A DNA stretch of 7,306 nucleotides, from the NCBI GenBank assembly GCA_945877965.1, contig CAMCTH010000232.1, positions 1 to 7,306 of the forward strand, given 5' to 3'. The DNA comes from Planctomicrobium piriforme. GTDB lineage: Bacteria > Planctomycetota > Planctomycetia > Pirellulales > PNKZ01. Made by a program: the position numbers and the translations under genes. The notes beneath the pieces are model-generated. The model made no database searches, had not been told where the DNA came from, and worked only from the letters and a program-made list of their open reading frames with translations. Positions 1-5,060 of this stretch are shown one piece after another; within the stretch, counting starts at the first letter, position 1; each line of letters starts with the position of its first letter.

Positions 1-1
1 C

Positions 2-841
2 GGGGGTGTGGGGGGCGAAATTCCGTTGCCGACGCGCAACGACGAGCTTCGCGAACTGGTCGTTTCGGTGAACGATCTCGGCCGACAATTACAAGATCGC
101 GACGAAGCGGTCCGCCGCTCGGCGCGATCTTCGTTGCTCGGACAGCTGAGCGGCGGCCTGTGTCATCATCTCCGTAACGCCGCGGCTGGCGCGAAGCTGG
201 CGTTGCAACTCTATCGACGTCGCGCGGGATCCGACGCCGATGAGTTGGACGTCGCCTTGCGGCAGATCTCGCTGTCGGAAGAATATCTGCAACGACTGCT
301 CACGCTCGGCAAGCCGCAGGCCGCGCAGTTGCGACCGGCCGATCTGACGGACGTAGTGCGCGACGTCGCCTCGCTGGTCGAGCCGGCGTTCAAGCATCGG
401 GGAGTCGAGTTGCGGATCGATATGCCGACCGCACCGTTGCAGGCCGCGGCGATCGACGCCGGTCTGCTCCGTCAGGCGGCCGTTAATTTGCTGTCGAACG
501 CGCTCGACGCTTCGCGCGACGGCGGCTGGGTCGAGTTCGCTCTGTCGCGCGATGCCGATTTCGCCCGGCTCTCGGTCACCGACGGCGGCGCGGGCCCGCC
601 TCCCGAGGTCGTCGCCAAACTGTTCGAGCCGTTCGTCACCGCCAAGCCGGACGGCGTCGGGCTCGGTCTCGCGGCGTCGTTGCGAATCGCCCAATTGCAC
701 GGCGGCACGATCGTCTTCCGCGATCGGCCCCACACGCAATTCGAAATGGTGTTACCATTAACCGACGTCGGGCCGCACGGATTGCCCGACGTTGAACGTC
801 CCCCGTCCTTCACCACGCCGTCGTCGGGAGTTTCGCTGTGA
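2..841 (+). CDS. Sensor histidine kinase, C-terminal part (5' end cut by window)
   Basis: This is the cytoplasmic part of a two-component sensor kinase, which would autophosphorylate a histidine and pass the phosphate to the response regulator encoded next. The frame is open to the window edge. The GTG at 8 lies inside what looks like the end of a HAMP linker (residues 2-30 counted from that GTG), so it is an internal valine and the membrane and sensor parts lie upstream. Next comes a HisKA-like dimerisation helix with H53-H54-L-R-N57. The HATPase_c domain shows an N-box (N161, N165), a G1 box (D193-G-G-A-G197), an F-box (LFEPF, 206-210) and a G2 box (GVGLGL, 217-222), so ATP binding looks intact. 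The residue after the phospho-acceptor His is His, where Glu or Asp is usual. A tail of about 25 residues after the catalytic domain has no recognised domain. The stop overlaps the next start by 4 bp, implying translational coupling. The family is certain; the signal sensed is unknown. Confidence 0.93.
   Translation, partial: GGVGGEIPLPTRNDELRELVVSVNDLGRQLQDRDEAVRRSARSSLLGQLSGGLCHHLRNAAAGAKLALQLYRRRAGSDADELDVALRQISLSEEYLQRLLTLGKPQAAQLRPADLTDVVRDVASLVEPAFKHRGVELRIDMPTAPLQAAAIDAGLLRQAAVNLLSNALDASRDGGWVEFALSRDADFARLSVTDGGAGPPPEVVAKLFEPFVTAKPDGVGLGLAASLRIAQLHGGTIVFRDRPHTQFEMVLPLTDVGPHGLPDVERPPSFTTPSSGVSL
826..830 (+). promoter_or_regulatory. Ribosome binding site for the response regulator
   Basis: GGGAG lies 7 nt before the GTG at 838. 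It supports that GTG as the start even though it overlaps the kinase stop (GTGA, 838-841). No ATG in this frame lies near the receiver's first beta strand, and the SRVLIVDDE sequence immediately after the start is the expected receiver beginning. Confidence 0.7.
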
Positions 842-2268
842 GCCGTGTGTTAATCGTCGATGACGAAGAGAGCATTTGTTGGGGACTTCAGCGGCTGCTC
901 AGCGATGAGGGCTTCGAAGTCTCGGTCGCCTCGTCGGCCGAAGAGGCATTGGCGTTGGTCGATCGCGAGCGCCCCGACTTAGCGATGTTCGACGTACGCC
1001 TTCCCGGCATCGACGGCCTGACGGCGCTTGAGCAATTGCAGCAACGGCCGAACCCGTTTCCGGTAATCGTCGTCACGGCCTACGGCAACTTGGAGACGGC
1101 CGTCCGGGCGGTCGAGAACGGGGCCTTCGACTATGTGACGAAGCCGTTTGAGCTGGAACAGATCGTCGACGTCGTCCGCCGTGCGGCGAAGTCGGTGACG
1201 TCCGCCGCTCCTCCGCCGGCTGCCGAATATGACCCGGCGACGGCATACGATTTGATCGGTCGCAGCGAGCCGATGCAGCAGGTTTTTAAGCAGATCGCGC
1301 TGGCCGCGCCGACCGATGCGACGGTGCTGCTCGTCGGCGAAAGCGGCACCGGCAAGGAACTCGCAGCCCGCGCCGTGCATCGGCATTCGCGATATGCGTC
1401 GGGCCCGTTCGTGCCGATCCATTTGGCGGCCTTGAATGCGACGCTCGTTGAGAGCGAATTGTTCGGGCATGCTCGCGGAGCCTTCACGGGGGCGGAACAC
1501 GATCGTGCCGGGTTATTGGAGTCGGCAGACGGCGGGACCGTGTTCTTCGACGAGTTGGCAGACATTCCGTTGCCGCTGCAAGCGAAGTTGCTGCGAGCGA
1601 TCGAACGACAAGAAGTGACGCGCGTCGGCGAAGTCCGGTCGCGGCCGGTCCACTTCCGCGTCGTCTCGGCGGTCAATCGCGATCCGGCCTCGTGCCTGCG
1701 CGACGGGACGCTGCGGCTCGATCTGTTCTATCGCTTGGCCGGCTTCGAGATTCGTTTACCGGCGCTCCGCGATCGGGGCGACGACATCGTTCTGCTGGCC
1801 GAGCACTTTTTGCAACGAGCCGCCTCGGCCCGCGGCTGCGGGTTGCGATTCGATGCCGAGGCGCGGAACGAATTGCGGCGGCGACCGTGGCCCGGCAACG
1901 TCCGCGAGTTGCGAAACGCCGTCGAGCAAGCGGCCGTCGTGGCGCGCCACGGTTCGGTCGAGACGCAGCATCTGCCGCCGCCGGGGAAGTACGAAGTTAG
2001 CGCTGCGCAGGTCGATGCTGATGCACTCGTCGCCGCGACGGCGGCCTGGGTCGAGGCCCGACTCGATGCGGGGACGGACGACGGTCGCCTCTACGACGCG
2101 CTGCTGGCCGCGATCGAGTCGCCGTTGTTCGACGCCGTGATCCGCCGGACGCTCGGCAACCGCGCCGCCGCCGCCGACCGGTTGGGAATCCATCGCGCGA
2201 CGCTGCGCAAGAAGCTGAACGAACGCCGAGGCGATACGGATTCAAAGGATGCAGATCGCGATTCTTAG
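838..2268 (+). CDS. NtrC-family sigma-54-dependent response regulator
   Basis: This protein is a transcription activator that, when phosphorylated, hydrolyses ATP to open promoters held by sigma-54 RNA polymerase. It has 476 residues in three domains, the usual NtrC length. The receiver (1-118) has the acidic pair D8/D9, phospho-acceptor D52, T80 and K102. The AAA+ domain (about 138-375) has Walker A GESGTGKE (167-174), an intact sigma-54 contact loop GAFTGA (214-219), Walker B ending in D238-E239, an arginine-containing LRLDLFYRL segment (292-300) and a WPGNVREL sensor-2 motif (351-358). The Fis-type helix-turn-helix is at about 437-461 (GNRAAAADRLG then TLRKKL). The segment just before it (LYDALLAAIESPLFDAVI) resembles the C-terminus of NtrC and Fis more than that of AtoC or ZraR. 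All key residues are present, so the protein should be active. It starts inside the kinase stop codon, so the two are very likely a cognate pair. Target promoters are not evident in this window. Confidence 0.96.
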   Translation: MSRVLIVDDEESICWGLQRLLSDEGFEVSVASSAEEALALVDRERPDLAMFDVRLPGIDGLTALEQLQQRPNPFPVIVVTAYGNLETAVRAVENGAFDYVTKPFELEQIVDVVRRAAKSVTSAAPPPAAEYDPATAYDLIGRSEPMQQVFKQIALAAPTDATVLLVGESGTGKELAARAVHRHSRYASGPFVPIHLAALNATLVESELFGHARGAFTGAEHDRAGLLESADGGTVFFDELADIPLPLQAKLLRAIERQEVTRVGEVRSRPVHFRVVSAVNRDPASCLRDGTLRLDLFYRLAGFEIRLPALRDRGDDIVLLAEHFLQRAASARGCGLRFDAEARNELRRRPWPGNVRELRNAVEQAAVVARHGSVETQHLPPPGKYEVSAAQVDADALVAATAAWVEARLDAGTDDGRLYDALLAAIESPLFDAVIRRTLGNRAAAADRLGIHRATLRKKLNERRGDTDSKDADRDS

Positions 2269-2283
2269 TCGTCTGTTTTTCTT
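2252..2283 (+). terminator. Candidate intrinsic terminator over the regulator stop codon
   Basis: GCGATT (2258-2263) pairs with AGTCGT (2267-2272) around a 3-nt loop, with two G-T wobbles. The stem is extended by CAG (2252-2254) pairing with CTG (2273-2275) across a 3-nt bulge. Five Ts follow directly (2276-2280), then CTT. The stem overlaps the TAG stop at 2266-2268. The layout is that of a Rho-independent terminator, but the stem is only moderately stable. It lies exactly where the GC-rich two-component region gives way to AT-richer DNA. Confidence 0.42.
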
Positions 2284-2299
2284 ACCACATATCTGATGG

Positions 2300-2752
2300 T
2301 TGGAAGCGGTGGCCAGTCCAAGAGTTATCCGAGGAGTTTTAACGAACTTTCTCGGCACCTATACAAGTCGCTACTCTGATTTCGACGGCTATTGGTTGTT
2401 TGGTTACCTCGTTGACGATTGGGATGCGTTGAGAATAGACCTCTTGAAGTGCGAGAGTGTAGATCTCAACACGCCCCGTGCATTTGCAATGCGGTCGGCG
2501 AGGACCAAGTTCGCGGAACAGATAAGCAAGTCCGGTTTGGCTATTTCACAGATTCACGATGCAGGCTTGATTGTCGAAAGACTTCCTAGTCCCGAGCGGC
2601 AGCCTGTGAATGGTCGACCGAGTGATGGTTATAACTACAAGTTCACCGCTTTCGCATCGATGCAGAACGGCAAGCGATATGAAAGCGTCCAGGTGCTTTT
2701 TGTTGCTCCGCATAATTCAAAAATTGAGTTGCGAAGCACGAGAGCCGGCTAG
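2300..2752 (+). CDS. Unrecognised 150-residue cytoplasmic protein in AT-rich DNA
   Basis: I do not recognise this protein. It looks genuinely coding. The first 40 residues are rich in aromatics and glycine (FLGTYTSRYSDFDGYWLFGY), a conserved-looking block, followed by a mixed alpha/beta composition and a predicted strand near the end (VQVLFVAP). There is no signal peptide or membrane helix, so a cytoplasmic location is likely. The start is uncertain. An in-frame stop lies at 2294-2296, so only TTG 2300 or GTG 2309 can start it near the conserved block. GTG 2309 has GGAAG upstream but only 2 nt away, and TTG 2300 has no visible Shine-Dalgarno. The GC content is clearly lower than in the neighbours (56/120 at 2341-2460) and the codon choice is less G/C-ending. 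This suggests independent acquisition or a weakly expressed gene. It shares a reading frame with the downstream esterase, separated by its TAG stop. Confidence 0.62.
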   Translation: MEAVASPRVIRGVLTNFLGTYTSRYSDFDGYWLFGYLVDDWDALRIDLLKCESVDLNTPRAFAMRSARTKFAEQISKSGLAISQIHDAGLIVERLPSPERQPVNGRPSDGYNYKFTAFASMQNGKRYESVQVLFVAPHNSKIELRSTRAG

Positions 2753-2771
2753 CCGTGCGTTCAACCTAATT

Positions 2772-2776
2772 GGGGA
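2772..2776 (+). promoter_or_regulatory. Possible ribosome binding site for the esterase
   Basis: GGGGA is the only Shine-Dalgarno-like stretch before the esterase. It lies 30 nt before the first conventional in-frame start (TTG 2807), which is too far, but 6 nt before the TTC at 2783 and 12 nt before the ATT at 2789. That spacing suggests translation once began, or still begins, upstream of 2807. Confidence 0.3.
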
Positions 2777-2806
2777 ACTAGTTTCAAGATTCGATTCACT
2801 CAATTA

Positions 2807-3958
2807 TTGCTGGTCCTCGGTTGGGTCTGCTTGAGTTCGCAAATAACAGCAGGGCAAGAAGCAGCTAAGCCGCCGCTCGTCTCTCCGGTGGTGCATGAGG
2901 ACGGCCGCGTGACTTTGTCGCTGAAAGCGCCTAAGGCGGAGAAGGTGGCGATATCGAGCGGTGAGTTGTCCAAGCTCGTCGGGGTCGATTTGCTCGTCAT
3001 GTCGAAGAACGACGATGGCGTTTGGACCGCGACGTTCGGACCCCTCGCTCCCGGCATCTACGACTATGCGTTCGACGTCGACGGCGTGCGCGTGACCGAT
3101 CCGTTGAGCAAGAACGTGTTCGGCAATCGGACCGGTTCGCGCGGTTACTTGGAAGTGCCGGGCTCGGTCGATGCGCCGCGCATCGATCAGTGGCGCGATG
3201 TTCCGCACGGGACCGTGACGCGGCACTGGTATAAGTCGAAAGCGACCGGCACGACGCGGAGCGTACACGTCTACACGCCGCCGGGTTACACGGTGCCTAA
3301 TGACAGTGCGGCCGGCACCGCAGCGGCTAGCGACGCCAAGTATCCGGTGTTGTATCTGCTGCACGGTTCGGGCGACGATGATCGGCATTGGTCGCAGTTG
3401 GGGCAGGCGAACGTCATCGCCGACAATCTGCTGGCGACGGCGAAGATCAAGCCGATGATCATCGTCATGCCCGAGGGACATCCGGCCGGCGCGATCGGCG
3501 TGGCGGACCGACAAGCGTACTATGCCAAGAATCGCGAGTTGTTCGAACGCGATCTGTTGGAGGACGTGCAACCGCTGGTCGAAGCGAACTATCGGGTCGA
3601 CAAGACTCCGGCGGCGCGCGCGATCGCCGGCCTGTCGATGGGAGGCCAGCAGGCGCTCGACGTCGGCCTGCGGCATCGCGATCAGTTCGCTTGGGTCGCG
3701 TCGTTCAGCGGGGCGGCTCGGAACTTAGACGAAGTCGTTTCCGGCTTGGCCGCCGATCCGGCCGCCGCCAACAAGGACCTGAAGCTGTTGTGGATCGGCA
3801 TCGGCAAGGACGATTTCCTGCTGCCGTCGAACCACGAATTCGTCGCGAAGCTCAAAGAACTTCAGATCCGCCATGAGTACCACGAAACCGAGGGGGCGCA
3901 CAATTGGGGCGTCTGGCGCGGGTACTTGGCCGAGCTATTGCCGCGATTGTTCCAATAG
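2807..3958 (+). CDS. Exported esterase, feruloyl-esterase / Esterase_D type
   Basis: This is a serine hydrolase of the Esterase_D (PF00756) alpha/beta-hydrolase family, which includes feruloyl esterases of the XynZ type and enterochelin-esterase-like proteins. It would cleave ester bonds outside the cytoplasm, possibly on plant or algal polysaccharides; the substrate is inferred only. Counting from TTG 2807 (383 residues), an immunoglobulin-like E-set/CBM48-type domain spans about 24-118 (DGRVTLSLKAPKAEKVAI, then GVWTATFGPLAPGIYDYAF). The catalytic domain spans about 135-383, with the oxyanion-side LLHGSGDD (184-191), nucleophile S277 in GLSMG, the likely acid D336 in GKDDF and H365 in EGAHNW. 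All three catalytic residues are present. The signal sequence (LLLVLGWVCLSS then ITAG-QEA) lacks its basic N-region when started at 2807. The in-frame codons upstream (2786-2806) read KIRFTQL, which would supply it. The true start may therefore be an unusual codon near 2783-2789, or may have been lost. Confidence 0.88.
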   Translation: MLVLGWVCLSSQITAGQEAAKPPLVSPVVHEDGRVTLSLKAPKAEKVAISSGELSKLVGVDLLVMSKNDDGVWTATFGPLAPGIYDYAFDVDGVRVTDPLSKNVFGNRTGSRGYLEVPGSVDAPRIDQWRDVPHGTVTRHWYKSKATGTTRSVHVYTPPGYTVPNDSAAGTAAASDAKYPVLYLLHGSGDDDRHWSQLGQANVIADNLLATAKIKPMIIVMPEGHPAGAIGVADRQAYYAKNRELFERDLLEDVQPLVEANYRVDKTPAARAIAGLSMGGQQALDVGLRHRDQFAWVASFSGAARNLDEVVSGLAADPAAANKDLKLLWIGIGKDDFLLPSNHEFVAKLKELQIRHEYHETEGAHNWGVWRGYLAELLPRLFQ

Positions 3959-3993
3959 TGCGGGCCGGATAGCCCCGACCGGGTCGAAATCGG

Positions 3994-4011
3994 CGGCGAA
4001 GATCATCGCCG
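3994..4011 (+). other. Short GC-rich hairpin downstream of the esterase
   Basis: CGGCGA (3994-3999) and TCGCCG (4006-4011) form a perfect 6-bp stem around a 6-nt loop, 36 nt after the esterase stop. There is no T-tract, so it does not qualify as a standard intrinsic terminator. It could protect the mRNA 3' end, or it could be chance in GC-rich DNA. Confidence 0.25.
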
Positions 4012-4030
4012 GGCGGCGACCGTTTGCTTG

Positions 4031-4053
4031 CTAATTGCCCAGGGCAGAATTAG
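4031..4053 (+). promoter_or_regulatory. Inverted repeat upstream of the TPR-protein gene
   Basis: CTAATT (4031-4036) pairs with AATTAG (4048-4053), and GCC (4037-4039) with GGC (4043-4045) around a CAG loop. The only interruption is the bulge AG at 4046-4047. The arms give 9 base pairs, and the element ends 57 nt before the ATG at 4111. No T-tract follows. It could be an operator for a dimeric regulator, an mRNA leader hairpin, or the end of the esterase transcript. It is AT-richer than its surroundings, which makes chance pairing of GC-rich sequence a weaker explanation. Confidence 0.4.
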
Positions 4054-4110
4054 GCTGTAAGGGTTCGTTCACCTCGCATTCCCATCTGGCACGCGGCGGA
4101 GTTTTGTAGC

Positions 4111-4827
4111 ATGACGCGACTCGGATTTTCTCGCTTCGCGGGCCTCGTTCTTTCGGCAGCGGCGATGCTCGGTGCGACGGCGGCCCAAGCCATCGACGAT
4201 GCCGTGCTGACCGCGCTCTACGGCGAGGGGATGAAGTCGTTCTACAGCGGTAACTTCGTGCAGGCTCACGAGACGTTTACGCAAGCGATCGACGCCGGCA
4301 GCAAAGACCCGCGGTGCTTTTATTTCCGCGGCTTGAGCAATGCCCGACTGGGCCGCGCTCCCGATGCCAAGCTCGACTTCACGCGCGGGGCCGAACTAGA
4401 AGGCCAAGACTTCGACGTCTTCTACAACGTCAGCGGCGCACTGCAGCGCGTGCAAGGGGCTGAGCGATTGGCCCTGGAGCGTTATCGGGCCGAAGGTCGG
4501 AAGCATGCGTTGAAGGAGATCGAGAAGATTCGCTTTCAACATTATCAACGGTTTGCGGAAGCGCAAGCGGTCGCAGGTCCCGCCACGACCGGCGCCGGCG
4601 CTGGAACCGGCGCGGCCGCCGCAGCGGGGACCGACGCCGCAGCACCCGCTGCGACTGCGACCCCGGCCGCCGACAATCCGTTCGGTACGCCGGCTCCGGC
4701 TGCCAACCCCTTCGGGGCCCCGGCGGCTCCGGCGGCGAATCCGTTTGGTGCTCCGGCAGCTCCGGCACCGGCCGCTCCCGCAGCCCCTGCCGCACCGGCC
4801 CCCGCAGCGAATCCGTTCGGCAACTAG
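4111..4827 (+). CDS. Exported TPR-like protein with NPFG-repeat Ala/Pro tail
   Basis: This is a 238-residue exported protein of unknown function. Residues 1-27 form a clear signal peptide (basic MTRLGFSR, hydrophobic core, ATAAQA before IDD). Residues 32-100 form two TPR-like helical hairpins (ALYGEGMKSFYSGNFVQAHETFTQAI, then PRCFYFRGLSNARLGRAPDAKLDF). TPR pairs normally bind other proteins, so a scaffold role in the periplasm or envelope is the reasonable inference. Residues 115-152 are charged and helical (AERLALERYRAEGRKHALKEIEKI). From about 153 to the end the chain is a low-complexity Ala/Pro/Gly linker carrying four NPFG motifs at 189, 199, 210 and 234, the last nearly at the C-terminus. 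The ATG at 4111 is supported by GGAG (4098-4101) 9 nt upstream and by the signal peptide. The gene stands alone, with 152 bp before it and 233 bp after it. Confidence 0.85.
   Translation: MTRLGFSRFAGLVLSAAAMLGATAAQAIDDAVLTALYGEGMKSFYSGNFVQAHETFTQAIDAGSKDPRCFYFRGLSNARLGRAPDAKLDFTRGAELEGQDFDVFYNVSGALQRVQGAERLALERYRAEGRKHALKEIEKIRFQHYQRFAEAQAVAGPATTGAGAGTGAAAAAGTDAAAPAATATPAADNPFGTPAPAANPFGAPAAPAANPFGAPAAPAPAAPAAPAAPAPAANPFGN
4675..4821 (+). repeat. NPFG-coding repeats in the TPR-protein tail
   Basis: Four copies of a short Asn-Pro-Phe-Gly unit start at 4675, 4705, 4738 and 4810, separated by Ala/Pro-rich spacers of 6, 7 and 20 residues. The DNA copies vary in synonymous positions (for example AATCCGTTCGG and AACCCCTTCGG). 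The repeat therefore appears to be kept at the protein level and is not a recent DNA duplication. The GCC/CCG-rich spacers are prone to slippage. Confidence 0.75.
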
Positions 4828-4863
4828 TCCCGACTCGCCGGTCCCGTCGACGCTCGGATCGCA

Positions 4864-4877
4864 GATTGTCGATAATC
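4864..4877 (+). promoter_or_regulatory. Imperfect 14-bp palindrome upstream of the PPC gene promoter
   Basis: GATTGTCGATAATC has six of seven arm positions complementary, centred on TCGA. It lies about 37 bp upstream of the candidate -35 box. It could be an operator or activator site. The short length makes chance likely. Confidence 0.2.
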
Positions 4878-4914
4878 GGCACGCGAAATTGGCCCCCGCC
4901 GGCCGTCGTTCAGT

Positions 4915-4944
4915 TTGACAGGCCCTGCGCCGCCGGGTTATCGT
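4915..4944 (+). promoter_or_regulatory. Candidate sigma-70 promoter for the PPC-protein gene
   Basis: A perfect -35 hexamer TTGACA (4915-4920) is followed after 18 bp by TATCGT (4939-4944), which matches four of six -10 consensus bases. A 17-bp spacing gives TTATCG instead. Transcription would start near 4951, leaving a leader of about 110 nt before the ATG at 5061. The rest of the 233-bp gap (4828-5060) shows no small ORF, no clear terminator with a T-tract and no Shine-Dalgarno site near 5061. Confidence 0.4.
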
Positions 4945-5060
4945 CAGTTGTCTGCCCGAGTTAGTTCGCGGCCTTCACTAAGGCCCGCTCCGTTTGTCCC
5001 CGCCTGCTTGCGTCCTCCCCGCCCGCCGCATCCCTCCTCGCACGTTGCGTCCCACGCCTT

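Noticed and set aside
8..10. GTG at 8 as the true kinase start
   Set aside because: The residues after it are the end of a HAMP domain and the frame is open to the window edge, so the gene begins upstream.
89..739. Long minus-strand open frame opposite the kinase gene (216 codons)
   Set aside because: It is a shadow of the GC-rich coding strand, with an Arg-rich composition, no domain, and a clear kinase on the other strand.
2743..2754. Overlapping palindromes AGCCGGCT and GGCTAGCC around the stop of the orphan gene, as an attachment site
   Set aside because: They are short, have no second copy at the other edge of the AT-rich segment, and no recombinase gene is present.
2804..3676. 290-codon minus-strand open frame opposite the esterase
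   Set aside because: It is Arg/His-rich with no recognisable motif, and the + strand frame contains a full catalytic triad and domain order.
4087..4101. TGGCACG upstream of the TPR gene as the -24 half of a sigma-54 promoter
   Set aside because: At the right spacing for the -12 box the sequence is GGAG, not TTGC, and it overlaps the ribosome binding site of the gene.
4890..4906. GGCC-flanked hairpin as terminator for the TPR gene
   Set aside because: The stem is only 4 bp of self-palindromic GGCC and no T-tract follows.
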